From NCBI RefSeq assembly GCF_021462225.1, contig NC_061800.1, forward strand, positions 17,344,749-17,408,748: a DNA stretch of 64,000 bases, read 5' to 3'. Below the pieces are notes generated by a model that did not search any database, was not told the origin of the DNA, and worked only from the letters and a program-made list of their open reading frames with translations. Made by a program: the position numbers and the translations under genes. This DNA is from Girardinichthys multiradiatus. Lineage: Eukaryota; Chordata; Actinopteri; Cyprinodontiformes; Goodeidae. Below are positions 36,661 through 52,369 of this stretch, one piece after another; position 1 is the first letter of the stretch, and each line of letters opens with the position of its first letter.

Positions 36661-38268
36661 CAGGTCCTTCTAAAAATATTAGCATATTGTGATAAAGTTC
36701 ATTATTTTCCATAATGTAATGATGAAAATTTAACATTCATATATTTTAGATTCATTGCACACTAACTGAAATATTTCAGGTCTTTTATTGTCTTAATACG
36801 GATGATTTTGGCATACAGCTCATGAAAACCCAAAATTCCTATCTCACAAAATTAGCATATCATTAAAAGGGTCTCTAAACGAGCTATGAACCTAATCATC
36901 TGAATCAACGAGTTAACTCTAAACACCTGCAAAAGATTCCTGAGGCCTTTAAAACTCCCAGCCTGGTTCATCACTCAAAACCCCAATCATGGGTAAGACT
37001 GCCGACCTGACTGCTGTCCAGAAGGCCACTATTGACACCCTCAATCAAGAGGGTAAGACACAGAAAGAAATTTCTGATTGAATAGGCTGTTCCCCGAGTG
37101 CTGTATCAAGGCACCTCAGTGGGAAGTCTGTGGGAAGGAAAAAGTGTGGCAGAAAACGCTGCACAACGAGAAGAGGTGACCGGACCCTGAGGAAGATTGT
37201 GGAGAAGAGCCGATTCCAGACCTTGGGGAACCTGCGGAAGCAGTGGACTGAGTCTGGAGTAGAAACATCCAGAGCCACCGTGCACAGGCGTGTGCAGGAA
37301 ATGGGCTACAGGTGCCGCATTCCCCAGGTCAAGCCACCTTTGAACCAGAAACAGCAGCAGAAGCGCCTGACCTGGGCTACAGAGAAGCAGCACTGGACTG
37401 TTGCTCAGTGGTCCAAAGTACTTTTTTCGGATGAAAGCAAATTCTGCATGTCATTCGGAAATCAAGGTGCCAGAGTCTGGAGGAAGACTGGGGAGAAGGA
37501 AATGCCAAAATGCCAGAAGTCCAGTGTCAAGTACCCACAGTCAGTGATGGTCTGGTTGCCGTGTCAGCTGCTGGTGTTGGTCCACTGTGTTTTATCAAGG
37601 GCAGGGTCAATGCAGCTAGCTATCAGGAGATTTTGGAGCACTTCATGCTTCCATCTGCTGAAAAGCTTTATGGAGATGAAGATTTCATTTTTCAGCACGA
37701 CGTGGCACCGGCTCACAGTGCCAAAACCACTGGTAAATGGTTTACTGACCATGGTATCACTGTGCTCAATTGGCCTGCCAACTCTCCTGACCTGAACCCC
37801 ATAGAGAATCTGTGGGATATTGTGAAGAGAACGTTGAGAGACTCAAGACCCAACACTCTGGATGAGCTAAAGGCCGCTATCGAAGCATCCTGGGCCTCCA
37901 TAAGACCTCAGCAGTGCCACAGGCTGATTGCCTCCATGCCACGCCGCATTGAAGCAGTCATTTCTGCAAAAGGTTTCCCGACCAAGTATTGAGTGCATAA
38001 CTGTACATGATTATTTGAAGGTTGACGTTTTTTGTATTAAAACACTTTTCTTTTATTGGTCGGATGCAATATGCTAATTTTGTGAGATAGGAATTTTGGG
38101 TTTTCATGAGCTGTATGCCAAAATCATCCATATTAAGACAATAAAAGACCTGAAATATTTCAGTTAGTGTGCAATGGATCTAAAATATATGAATGTTAAA
38201 TTTTCATCATGACATTATGGAAAATAATTAACTTTATCACAATATGCTAATATTTTGAGAAGGACCTG
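36661..38268 (+). mobile_element. Tc1 family A, copy A3
   Basis: A complete 1.6 kb element with about 200-bp inverted terminal repeats (CAGGTCCTTCT ... and its complement) and TA on both sides. It is the only family A copy here without a large deletion or insertion, but its transposase carries a stop and a frameshift. Confidence 0.95.
36989..37992 (+). pseudogene. Tc1 family A transposase, copy A3, stop plus frameshift
   Basis: The frame starts MGKTADLTAVQKATIDTLNQ and ends GFPTKY. A TGA (about 37079-37081, in ATTTCTGATTGAATAGG) replaces an arginine codon present in A2. One base is missing near 37555, in the segment after SVMVW, so the two long frames (37130-37795 and 37510-37992) are halves of one gene. 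SDESKF, QHDVAPAHSAKTT and SPDLNPIENLW are all retained. The length without these defects would be about 334 aa, normal for Tc1. Confidence 0.95.
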
Positions 38269-38892
38269 TACACTTTAAGAAAATACCCATTGTTGCTGCC
38301 AGCAGCCTCTCATCTCAAAAACTGATTTGTTCTTTGCCCCAGAGTAAACATCTATGAAACAGAACGTGATCGTTTTAGTGTATGAGGGAATATCTGTCTT
38401 TCTGGTTCATCTGTCAGCATTCAGTACTTTTACAGTGTATGTTTTCTGTATGTCTCCTTCTCAACTAGTAGCCTGTCTATGCTGTCCTTGTTTTTGCTGT
38501 GTTTCCAGGGAATCAAAGACAGTCATTAATCTGGTTTAATGTTGGATTATAAAGACAAATCGTGGCCAGAAGCATCACACTGAAGACTTTGATCAATAGC
38601 TACGTTCTGGAATTTCAATCAAAGCCTGACAAAGATACATTACCTTTTGGGGGTTTCTATCCCACCAGCAATATAGAGAGTAAATCTGTTGACAGAGCAC
38701 AGAATCACCACACTGCTACTGTTAAAAGTCAGATCACTCTGCTGTTAGTGACTCTGATATATATTCACAATTTTAGAAAAAATAAATAAATGTCACTGCT
38801 CTCTTACTTTTCTATACAAAGCAGTTATGCTAAACATTAAACTTTAAGAACACATAGCAATCATGAAATATGTTTATCTTTCTTATCCCTAG
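38269..38892. other. Intron end before the fourth exon
   Basis: No gene. It ends with CTTTCTTATCCCTAG, the acceptor of the next nalcn exon. Confidence 0.6.
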
Positions 38893-41172
<2,280 letters not shown>

Positions 41173-41284
41173 TAAACACTATAAAGTATTAGATTTTTGC
41201 TGTTAGTACATTTGTATACACAATCATATTCTATACAAACATATATTCTTGTATCCTGATCAGTAAAAACAGTTACTGTTTCTA

Positions 41285-42215
41285 TGAAACGTATTCATAC
41301 CCTTTGGCAGTTTTACATTTATTACATGAAAAACAAAAAGTTCGATGTGTTTTATTAGGAATTTATCTGATAGTCCCACACAAAGTAGTGCATAATTGTG
41401 AAGTACAAGAGTAAGATTTTTGCCCATTCTTCTTTGCAATGTAGCTCAAGCTCAGTCAGATTTGATGGAGAGTATCTGTGAACATTTATTTTCAGCTATT
41501 ACCACAGATTGTCAATTGGATTTAGGTATGTACTTTGATTAGGCCATTCTAACAAACAGTATACTAAGATCTAAGACACCTTCCCTGTCACTGCTGAAGA
41601 ACATTCCTATAGCAGGATGCTGCCCCACAATGGGATGTTGTGATCAGGGTGATGTGCAGTGTTTCAGCCACATGTAGCATTTTGCATGTAGGTCATAAAG
41701 TTCAGTTTTGGCCTCATTTGACCACAGCAGCCTCTTCAACGTGTTTGATGTTTCTTCTGTGTGGCTTCTGGTAAAAACAATGGCTGTCTTCATGACACTA
41801 TTACATCAGAGCTAGATCTTTGGTGCACAAATATTAGTTGTTCCGTCAACATGAGCTGTGGATCTCTGCAGCTCCTCTAAAGTCTTATCTACTTCGCTAA
41901 TTATTGGATTGAACAGTGCTCCATGAACTGGCAAAAAGTTGAACTATTTGTTTTATAATCTAAGCCTGCTTCTTTTCAGCTGCATCCCTGAACTGTCTGA
42001 TGTGCTACTTTGTCCTGATGGAGCTGTTTGTTCGCTAACATTCTCTAACAAACTTCTGAGGCCTTCAAAGAGTGGCTGTATCTATACCAAAATTAAATTA
42101 CACACAGGAGGATTAATCTCTAGGTAACGTTTGAGAGCAATTGGTTGCACTAGATTTTATTTAGGGGTGTCAAAATAAAGGGGATGAATACTTATGCATA
42201 CAATACTCCCTAGGT
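41285..42215 (-). mobile_element. Old Tc1-like transposon remnant
   Basis: The left end text ACGTATTCATACCCTTTGGC and the right text GGGGATGAATACTTATGC are typical terminal parts of a common fish Tc1 family in opposite orientation. Between them lie ATTGGATTTAGGTATGTACT, AGGATGCTGCCCC and TTTGACCACAGCAGCCTC (reverse of transposase text). It has no open frame. It sits in the 3.3 kb intron between two nalcn exons. Confidence 0.65.
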
Positions 42216-42327
42216 TTTTTTATTTTTTTTTATTAATATGATTAAAAGCCATTTATCTGTACTTTTTCTCACTTCCCAATTGTGCACTACTCTTTGCTGC
42301 TCTACCATATAAAATCCCAGTAATATA

Positions 42328-43946
42328 CAGTACAGACCAAAGGTTTGGACACACCTTCTCATTCAAAGAGTTGTCTTTATTTTCATGACTATGAATATTG
42401 TAGCTTCACACTGAAGGCATCAAAACTATGAATTAACACATGTGGAATTATATACTGAACAGAAAAGTGTGAAACAACTGAAAATATGTCTTATATTCTA
42501 GGTTCTTCACCTTTTGATTTGATTACTGCTCCACACACTCTTGGCATTCTGTTGATGAGCTTCAACAGGTAGTCACCTGAAATGGTTTTCACTTCACAGG
42601 TGTGCCCTGTCAGGTTTAATAAGTGGGATTTCAAGCCTTATAAATGGGGTTGGGACCATCAGTTGTGTTGTGCAGGAGGTGGATACAGTACACAGCTGAT
42701 AGTCCTACTGAATAGACTGTTAGAATTTGTGTTATGACAAGAAAAAAGCAGCTAAGTAAAGAAAAACGAGTGGCCATTATTACTTTAAGAAATGAAGGTC
42801 AGTCAGTCCGAACAATTGGGAAACTTTGAAAGTGTCCCCAAGTGCAGTCGCAAAAACCATGAAGCGCTACAAAGAAACTGGCTCACATGAGGACCGCCCC
42901 AGGAAAGGAAGACCAAAAGTCACCTCTGCTGCAGACGATAAGTTCATCCGAGTCACCAGCCTCAGAAATCGCAGGTTAACAGCAGCTCAGATTAGAGAAC
43001 AGGTCAATGCCACACAGAGATCTAGCAGCAGACACATCTCTAGAACAACTGTTAAGAGGAGACTGTGTGAATCAGGCCTTCATGGTAAAATAGCTGCTAG
43101 GAAACCACTGCTGAGGACAGGCAACAAGCAGAAGAGACTTGTTTGGGCTAAAGAACACAAGGAATGGACATTAGACCAGTGGAAATCTGTGCTTTGGTCT
43201 GATGAGTCCAAGTTTGAGATCTTTGGTTCCAACCACCATGTCTTTGTGCGGCACAGAAGAGGTGAACGGATGGACTCTACATGCCTGGTCCCACAGTGAA
43301 GCATGGAGGAGAAGGTGTGATGGTGTGGGGGTGCTTTGCTGGTGACAATGTTGGGGATTTATTCAAAATTGAAGGCATACTGAACCAGCATGGCTATCAC
43401 AGCATCTTGCAGCGGCATGCTATTCCATCCGGTTTGTGTTTAGTTGGACCATCATTTATTTTTCAACAGGACAATGACCCCAAACACACCTCCAGGCTGT
43501 GTAAGGGCTATTTGACCAAGAAGGAGAGTGATGGGGTGCTGCGCCAGATGACCTGGCCTCCACAGTCACCGGTCCTGAACCCAATCGAGATGGTTTGGGT
43601 TGAGCTGGACCGCAGAGTGAAGGCAAAGGGCCAACAAGTGCTAAGCATCTCTGGGAACTCCTTCAAGATGTTTGGAAAACCATTTCAGGTGACTACCTCT
43701 TGAAGCTCATCAACAGAATGCCAAGAGTGTGTGGAGCAGTAATCAAAGCAACAGTTGGCTACTTTGAAGAACCTAGAATAAAATACATATTTTCAGTTGT
43801 TTCACACTTTTTTGTTCAGTATATAATTCTACATGTGTTAATTCATAGTTTTGATGCCTTCAGTGTGAAGCTACAATATTCATAGTCATGAAAATAAAGA
43901 AAACTCTTTGAATGAGAAGGTGTGTCCAAACTTTTGGTCTGTACTG
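42328..43946 (+). mobile_element. Tc1 family E, copy E1
   Basis: The ends are CAGTACAGACCAAAGGTTTG at 42328 and its complement at 43946, with TA on both sides. The inverted repeats are very long: the left arm up to about 42600 is complementary to 43680-43946, including the 3' end of the transposase gene. The transposase is broken. Confidence 0.95.
42735..43790 (+). pseudogene. Tc1 family E transposase, copy E1, broken
   Basis: It starts MTRKKQLSKEKRVAIITLRN. A missing base in the AATTGGGAAACTTTGAAAG stretch (about 42820) shifts the frame, and the same defect is in copy E2. After the shift it gives KVSPSAVAKTMKRY (helix-turn-helix), GRPKVTSAADDK, LWSDESKFEIFG (first Asp) and RRGERMDS. A second frameshift lies near 43290, then FQQDNDPKHTS (second Asp) and SPVLNPIEMVW (Glu; the usual SPDLN has Val for Asp). 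A third lies near 43628. The stop after FEEPRI is also lost. It is inactive. Confidence 0.92.
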
Positions 43947-44410
43947 TACATTGCAGTTTGTGGTTTTAATGTGACAAAATACGAACAAGTTCAAGCAGTT
44001 TAAGTGCTTTAACAAGGACCTGTACAGGAGAAAAGGGTTAAATAAATGCATGAATTTCTTACCGCGTGCAGTCATACCAGCCTTTGTTTTCGTTCACTCA
44101 AGTGGCACATCTAATCACAGATAATCAAACTTGCAGGCGTAATAGCACTGACATTTCAGTGTTTGGCCCTCTGCTACATGCAGTCATCAGACAGCACACA
44201 AAGTCTCGGGCTGACTCACGTCAGTCTCCAGACAGAGAGGATGTCTTCCAGGACAGAATAAGCTACAAATACAAAGCAAAATGTGTACAGTAAAAAGATG
44301 CATAAAGTCTGCACTGTCATTTTTTATTATGATGGTAATAATGAAATTAACACATTGCAACAAGCTCACACACAGCAGATGTGCTTGTAATCTCTCTTGT
44401 TGCGTTTTAG
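43947..44410. other. Intron end before the sixth exon
   Basis: No gene. It ends with TCTCTTGTTGCGTTTTAG. Confidence 0.55.
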
Positions 44411-45139
<729 letters not shown>

Positions 45140-45435
45140 TAAAGCAGGGTCATATTATGCTTCTGGAATGACCCCAATTTCAACCCTACTAAACATTTGT
45201 GCGCTGTGCTTAAAAGCTGAGTTTGTTCCAGGAAATCAAACAATTGAAACAACCTTCACCTATTTCGACCAAGGTTGCGAAATTTATCCAGAATTATGCC
45301 TGAGGGTTGTATATGGTTTTAAAAAGCACGTGGTTAAGATGCGGTGGGCTAAGGGATGTGTAACCAAACATTAAAGGGGTTGTTTGTGTATAATTGAGCC
45401 TGTGTGGATGGATAACAATCGACAATAAAACATTT
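45140..45435 (+). mobile_element. Tc1-like remnant (3' end of transposase)
   Basis: The encoded end PELCLRVVYGFKKHVVKMRW then AKGCVTKH resembles the C-terminus of a Tc1 transposase. The following text GGGGTTGTTTGTGTATAATT and GACAATAAAAC fits a non-coding end. The front of the gene and the left terminal repeat are absent. Confidence 0.5.
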
Positions 45436-45589
45436 TTGCGCACAATTCTTGTTTTCAAAGTTTGTTAAAGTTTTTTGTTGTCATTATTCCACCCTGGAAC
45501 AAGAATGTTTTAAATTTATCTTTAAAGGCCCACATTTATTATGATGTTCACAATCAATGAGTGTAAGTGAACATCTCTCATGAACTCAA

Positions 45590-47120
45590 TTCAACTCAAA
45601 TTCAATTCAAAAATACTTTATTAATCCCAAAGGGAAATTAAATGTTGTTGTAGCTCATTATGAAGGTTTCCTCAAAGAGCCGTTGTAGATGCTGATGGCT
45701 GTGGGCAGGAAGGATCTCCTGTAGCGCTCCGTCTTACAGCACATCTGAAGAAGCCTCTGACTGAAGACACTCTGTTGTTGTAGGACAGTCTGATGAAGAG
45801 GATGCTCAGGGTTCTCCATAATGTTCTTCATTTTATGAAGAATCTGTCTCTCCACAATGATCTCCAGAGGTTCCAGAGGAGTCCCCAGAACAGAGCCAGC
45901 CTTTTTTATCAGCTTGTTGAGTTTTTTTAAGTCCCTGGCTCTGATGCTGCTTCCCCAGCAGATGATGGTAGAAGAGATCAGACTCTCCACAACAGACTTA
46001 TAGAAGATATGCAGCATCTTGCTGCAAACACCAAAGGACCTAAGCTTCCTCAAGAAGTACAGTCTGCTCTGTCCCTTCTTGTAGATGGCTTCACAGTTGC
46101 ATCTCCACTCTAGTCTGTTGTCCAGGTGAACACCGAGGTATTTATACTCCTCCACCACCTCCACTTCTTCTCCCATGATAGAAATAGTTTTTGACTTATT
46201 CCTGTTTCTCTTAAAATCTACAATCATCTCTTGTTTTAGCCACAAAGCGGTCCACCACCTTCCTGTACTCAGCTTCTTGTCCATCTCTGATCCTCCCCAC
46301 GACTGCAGAATCATCCGAGTATTTCTGCAGATGACAGGAGTCTGTCTTGTACTGGAAGTCTGAGGTGTACAGAGTGAAAAGGAATGGTGAGAGTACAGTC
46401 CCCTGTGGTGCTCCTGTGCTGCTGACTACTTGGTTAGACTCACAACTCTTCAGTCTCACAAACTGTGGTCTGTTTGTCAGGTAGTCTTTGATCCAGGAGA
46501 TTGTTGAGGCCTCCACCTGAGTCTTCTGGAGTTTCTGACAAAGCAAATCAGGTTGAATTGTGTTAAATGCACTGGAGAAATCAAACAACATGATCCTCAC
46601 AGTGCTGCTGACTTTGTCCAGATGACAGTGGGTTTGTTGAAGCAGGTGTATGATGGCATGTTTAACTCCAACTCCACAGCGATAAGCAAACTGAAGGGGG
46701 TCCTGATGGTTTACTGTTTGCTTACTCAGGTGGGCCAACAGGAGTCTCTCTAGGACCTTCATGATGTGAGATGTCAGGGCAACAGGTCTATAGTCATTGA
46801 GGACTGATGGGTGAGTTTTCGTTGGTACCGGAACAAGACAGGAGGTCTTCCACATCACCGGAACCTTCTTCTGGGCCAGGCTAAGGTTGAAGAGGTGCTA
46901 CAGAATCCCACAGAACTGCTCTGCACAGGCCTTCAGGACTCTAGGGCTGACATGATCTGGACCTGCAGCCTTATTCCGATTCAGTCTCTCCAGTTGTCTC
47001 TTCACCTGACTTCTTGAGACACACAGGTGGAAGGGGGAAGCATCAGCATCTTCTGATATGGTTGAAGGCAAACATGTAGAAGGGAAATGGAAGATTTAAA
47101 AAAAATGTGAGGTGTTACTG
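45590..47120 (-). mobile_element. CR1/L2/Rex1-group LINE, copy 2, 5'-truncated
   Basis: Read right to left this is the 3' part of the LINE family at 1-1915. It starts within the ORF near 47120 and ends in a tail (TACTTTATTAATCCC in + orientation, near 45608). Positions 46715-47120 match window positions 1-420. Loss of the 5' end is the usual result of incomplete reverse transcription. Confidence 0.9.
45658..46858 (-). pseudogene. LINE reverse transcriptase, copy 2, broken
   Basis: The first frame (46858-46211) has VALTSHIMKVLERLLLAHL, IMLFDFSSAFNTIQP (motif A), GAPQGTVLSPFLFTLYTSDF (motif B) and YSDDSAVVG (motif C with the catalytic Asp pair). Near 46250 the frame shifts to 46314-45658, which has VDFKRNRNKS, EYKYLGVHLDNRLEW and the C-terminal region RRSFLPTAISIYN. 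At least one frameshift prevents a continuous protein. The catalytic aspartates themselves are intact. Confidence 0.9.
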
Positions 47121-48649
47121 GACTGATTTTTCAGCTGTGCTCGACACTTTTTGGGTAGATTTTAGTAAAGGTGTGGCTTAGGAGCCTAATGGTTCTCCTG
47201 GTGGACTAAGTGCATGTGAACTGTGATTCTTTTCACTGAAGCTTTGGGAAGTGCATAATACCCTCATAAGTGAAGAAAGAACTTATAGTTTGCTGCAGGC
47301 ATCTAATTTAAAAACATATTGTGTCTCCACTCTACAAAAATACTGTAGCTTTAAGAAGTTGTGTTATTGTTGTTTACATTCATTTGAGATCAGCCTCATT
47401 CTGCCGGTAAAAAGGAATTGTCTTTTGTCTCTTAATTTTTCTCCACATAACTCAGACCAATTTATAAGAAAAAAAAGAAACAAAACTAAGCATTACTGCT
47501 GCTGGTCCTATCTAGCATTTTTATAGATGCTGCCAGATTTAATTACACAAAGTAGCTCGACACAAAGGCTTAGACGATCCATCACCCACTGAGTTTTTTG
47601 CAGACACACCAGTGTATAATTTCATATGCTCATAGGGTATGTTGTGTGGGCTGCAGTATAGACTCTGTGTAGTTTAAACACAAAAAAAGAACCAAGCTTT
47701 AGAAATAAAGTGCTGCTTAATACTAAGGAAAAAGGAACTAATTTTCTTTACATTTCAGAAACAAAAAAAACTTAGAAAAAAAACCAAGTACATCAAGTAA
47801 TACATTTAAAAATGACATTTCTGCCTCCCCAACATCTGAAGTGCTCATAGTTATGGCTGCTGTTAGGCTGACATTTTTTCTTGTTGTGACAAATACATTT
47901 TGAATAAAAGCTGAGCGCTTTGTGTTTATTCTATTTGATGAGTGACAAGGTTGAATTATGCCTACGTAATGAAAGTAGTATTTTTCTTTCTAATGTTTAA
48001 GGCTCAGCTCTAAAAGTTGCCAGTTAATTAAAAAAGTGTCTGTTTAGAGCAAGAAATAGGCAGAAAATGCATGGACTTCCACACTAATGCAAGGTTCCTG
48101 GTGCTGTATGCTCAACCTTAAAAAGCAGTTTGTGTCATGAATTAAGTGTGTGCAGATTAAGCGCTGCGGCGGGCAAATCATCAAGAAGTAGTGATTTTAA
48201 ATCATCACAGACAAAAATGTTGACAGTTAAAGGGATTGGTCCTGTGTTTATGTCCAGTTAGAATCTAGAAAAAGCTCATCAGCTTAAACATCATCATAGA
48301 CACATGCTCAGATAATTATTTGTGTGCCCTAATAGCTGGCTGACAGGCCTCCGTTTGGTTGGACTGGTTATTTCCCTTCCATAGTCGACTCATTAGGTGC
48401 AGTGACTGTAAAATTGCCTATTTTACAGGCGCTTCGATCATGGGTGCAGAGACTGACTATATATAAATCCTTGATGGTAATCACCAACCCACAGGACAGG
48501 GATTTAACAAAAACATGTAAGAAATGCAACAAATTGTCTGAGAAATACTTACAAGAAACCAATTATAGGGGCTGTAAGGCATTATTTGGACCTACTGATG
48601 ATGCCTGACTTGACTAACTTACTGATACTCCTCATTTCGTTTTTTTTTT
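47121..48649. other. Intron, no gene seen
   Basis: A+T-rich. The short frame at 48402-48608 has two cysteines (KTCKKCNK), but nothing identifies a domain or exon. Confidence 0.45.
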
Positions 48650-49120
48650 GGGGTCAAAATGACAGCTGTAGTGCTAAAATAAGTATCGAACACATTCAGG
48701 GTTTCTTTAGCAAATATATTTCCAATGACCCTACATAAAGACTTACATCAGATGTGAGCAACACCCTGAGTAATTTGTACATGCTGTACAATGAAATCAA
48801 CACAAATAGATCTATTAATTATTTGTAATAAGGTGAAATGACACAGGGAATTAGTACTGAACACACTTACTAAAAAGGTATTTAAAAGTTAGTAGAAAAG
48901 CCTTTGTTGTCAATGACAACTTTAGTACATCTCTATGGAGAAAGTGGGCACACAGGTCGGTCAGGTGGGATTTTGACCCAATCTTTCACACAAACTGTCC
49001 AACTCAGGTGATTACCTGGGCCACTCTAGCAGCTTTATTTTATTTCTCTGAAACCAATAGAGTTCCAAAGATGGTGGGTGCAATGATCTTTGAGCATGTG
49101 GAAGCCTTTAATAGAGCTCT
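48650..49120 (-). mobile_element. Possible Tc1-like remnant
   Basis: TAAGTATCGAACACATTCAG, AAGCCTTTGTTGTCAATGAC and AGGTGGGATTTTGACCC read like the reversed 5' half of an old Tc1 element. No transposase frame survives and the ends are not fixed. Confidence 0.35.
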
Positions 49121-49779
49121 AACTTGCTCTTTCTTTAGAGCAGAGGAGCCTTACACAGTTTTGTTTTCAGGTCTTACTCAAGCTTTCTGCATGTGGTCCC
49201 TGAAAGTTACCGGTAAACTATTTTCCTAAATATGTTTACTAAATCCTCCATAAAGAAAACTTGCAAGGATTTTATTCATGTTTTTAATATTTATTCCTTG
49301 TGTCATTCCACTTTGTGAATTTCATGCAACAAGCCATTAGAAATATGCTTATTGAGATTAATGTTGACATTGATTTATTTCCCCATGTGAATTTCTTTCT
49401 TTTCTTATCAAAAGTTAGTTTTAGTAAGCGGAATGAATGGAAATATTATTGGCGGGTGTTTTATGGGAGAGTGTGACATAAAAATGATGTTTGGACCTTT
49501 TCCTACAGATGTTTTAATCCTTTTTTTTGGTTTTAATTAGTTGTGTTGTGGGTGTTTGATTTGTAATTCTTGGCAAAAAAAAAACTATTTTGAAGATGGT
49601 GGCAACATTGAATATCTACTTCCTGTTTTATGTACGTCAGAAAAATCTTTTGGAAATCCAAACATACTAAGTCACCTTAGATAACATTGTAGTTGTCACC
49701 ATGTAAAAATACTGAGCAAACATCATGTGCACAGCCACAGGTGGCCCAGCAGAGTACTCATGTGTTTATTTACAGTGTA

Positions 49780-51272
49780 CAGAACAGACCAAAGGTTTGG
49801 ACACACCTTCTCATTCAAAGAGTTGTCTTTATTTTCGTGACTATGAATATTGTAGCTTCACACTGAAGGCATCAAAACTATGAATTAACACGTGGAATTA
49901 TATACTGAACAAAAAAGTATGAAACAACTGAAAATATGTCTGATATTCTAGGTTCTTCAAAGTAGCCAACTTTTGCTTTGATTACTGCTCCGCACACTCT
50001 TGGCATTCTGTTGATGAGCTTCAAGAGGTAGTCACCTGAAATGGTTTTCACTTCACAGGTGTGCCCTGTCAGGTTTAATAAGTGGGATTTCAAGCCTTAT
50101 AAATGGGGTTGGGACCATCAGTTGTGTTGTGCAGGAGGTGGATACAGTACACAGCTGATAGTCCTACTGAATAGACTGTTAGAATTTGTATTATGACAAG
50201 AAAAAAGCAGCTAAGTAAAGAAAAACGAGTGGCCATTATTACTTTAAGAAATGAAGGTGAGTCAGTCCGAAAAATTGGGAAACTTTGAAAGTGTCCCCAA
50301 GGGCAGTCGCAAAAACCATGAAGCGCTACAAAGAAACTGGCTCACATGAGGACCGCCCCAGGAAAGGAAGACCAAGAGTCACCTCTGCTGCGGACGATAA
50401 GATCATCCAAGTCACCAGCCTCAGAAATCGTAGGTTAACAGCAGCTCAGATTAGAGAACAGGTCAATGCCACACAGAGTTCTAGCAGCAGACACATCTCT
50501 AGAACAACTGTTAAGAGGAGACTGTGTGAATCAGGCCTTCATGGTAAAATAGCTGCTAGGAAACCACTGCTGAGGACAGGGAACAAGCAGAAGAGACTTG
50601 TTTGGGCTAAAGAACACAAGGAATGGACATTAGACCAGTGGAAATCTGTGCTTTGGTCTGATGAGTCCAAGTTTGAGATCTTTGGTTCCAACCACCGTGT
50701 CTTTGTGCGACGCAGAAGAGGTGAACGGATGGACTCTACATGCCTGGTTCCCACCGTGAAGCATGGAGGAGGAGGTGTGATGGTGTGAGGTGCTTTGCTG
50801 GTGACACTGTTGGGGATTTATTCAAAATTGAAGGCATACTGAACCAGCATGGCTACCACAGCATCTTGCAGCAGCATGCTATTCCATCCGGTTTGCGTTT
50901 AGTTGGACCATCATTTATTTTTCAACAGGACAATGACCCCAAACACACCTCCAGGCTGTGTGAGGGCTATTTGACCAAGAAGGAGAGTGATGGGGTGCTG
51001 CGCCAGATGACCTGGCCTCCACAGTCACCGGACCTGAACCCAATCGAGATGGTTTGGGGTGAGCTGGACCGCAGAGTGAAGGCAAAAGGGCCAACAAGTG
51101 CTAAGCATCTCTCATATTTTCAGTTGTTTCACATTTTTTGTTCAGTATATAATTCCACATGTGTCAATTCACAGTTTTGATGCCTTCGGTGTGAAGCTAC
51201 AATATTCATAGTCATGAAAATAAAGAAAACTCTTTGAATGAGAAGGTGTGTCTAAACCTTTGGTCTGTACTG
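49780..51272 (+). mobile_element. Tc1 family E, copy E2
   Basis: It starts CAGAACAGACCAAAGGTTTG and ends with the complement CCTTTGGTCTGTACTG, flanked by TA. It is about 125 bp shorter than E1 because of a deletion near 51114. The left arm (49940-50040) still carries an inverted copy of the transposase 3' coding end, while the right-hand original is deleted. Confidence 0.95.
50193..51120 (+). pseudogene. Tc1 family E transposase, copy E2, broken
   Basis: It has the same start as E1 (ATG at 50193) and the same missing base near 50280. The long frame from 50285 has KVSPRAVAKTMKRY, LWSDESKFEIFG and RRGERMDSTCLVPTVKHGGG. A missing G near 50788 (GTGTGAGGTGC) causes the next frameshift. Then come FQQDNDPKHTS and SPDLNPIEMVWGELDRR, so all three catalytic acids are present. 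After SAKHL the C-terminal part is deleted and the frame runs into the terminal repeat. It is inactive. Confidence 0.93.
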
Positions 51273-51744
51273 TATGTGTCATACTGAGGTGAAAACACAT
51301 GTGCAGTTTGGCTTACAAAGGCTGACCTCCATAGATAGATTACAGTTAGGTGTACTGCTCAGTATAATAATAACCAAAGCAGAATAGAAGGAGCTAATCA
51401 GAACAAAACTAAGCTGGTGGGTGTAACTTAACTAACATACACACATGTTTAAGTAGGAGGCAGCATCCTTAAGTAAAAGAAACCTCACTAAACCAAGGGC
51501 TCCCACTGCAACCTACTGTCCAACAGAGATGGAGTGCTTCGCAAAGGTACTCACACATCTGAAAGTTTCTTACAATTTTGTCAGATTTTGACCACAAACT
51601 TCTGTATTTATGTTTCATAATCTGTTGGACTTTGAAGTTTAGTATAATAATTTTGATTGTGACATCCCAGGTTTCATTTTATTTCTGTGTTTTTGGTTAC
51701 CAGTGTTACTGTTTTGCCTAAGTGTTTTAGTTTCCTGGTTCTTA
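51273..51744. other. Intron, no gene seen
   Basis: The stretch near 51540-51640 (ATTTTGACCACAAACTTCTG) looks like worn transposon text but was not assigned. Confidence 0.4.
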
Positions 51745-52112
51745 ACCCCTTAAGATTTTAAGATTTTGGTCTTGACATTTAGGACCCTCCATGGCCAAAC
51801 ACCTAAAAATATTGCAGACTTATTGAAACCTATGTCTTCTTCCTGGCTGCTTGGATCATCTAACCAGATGCTGCTGGTGGTTCCCCAGACTCATGTCAAG
51901 ACCTGCGGAGATCGGCCTTTTCAGGCGGTGGCTCAGATACTCTAGAACTCCCTTTCACTCCATCTGCTGACTCTTTTAAAAAACACCTAAAACATACTTG
52001 TTTAGACAGGCTTTTACTTATTTTTTTGTTTTTATCATTTCTTTTACTCATGTGAAGCACTTTGTGAATTTTTTTTATGTCCGAAAGATGCTATATAAAT
52101 TAAAACTGCCTA
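51745..52112 (+). mobile_element. L2-type LINE 3' fragment
   Basis: The encoded text TLHGQTPKNIADLLKPMS, then a broken stretch ending in LTLLKN and a TTGTTTAGACAGGCTTTTAC segment, matches the last part of an L2-like reverse transcriptase ORF. The tail GAAGCACTTTGTGAATTTTT and GATGCTATATAAATTAAAA is a typical L2-group 3' end. It belongs to a subfamily different from 29480-33692. Confidence 0.65.
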
Positions 52113-52369
52113 CTTAATATCTCAAAACCATGTGCTCCAAATGGTGCCAATTTGGCAAAAGCCTGGTTTCTCTGTATAGGTGACACTCAATATTCTAGAA
52201 AAAATTGTAACATTCTGATGTCACACAAAAAAACGTCATAACCTTTTGGCCATCTGGGGGCCCGTCCACAGTCTTAACAGCTGTTTCTCATCTGCTCATT
52301 TACTCACCTGTGTAGCATCCAGTAAAGTCCCCAGTATAAATACTCTTTGGTTCAGTTACCCTATGTCAT

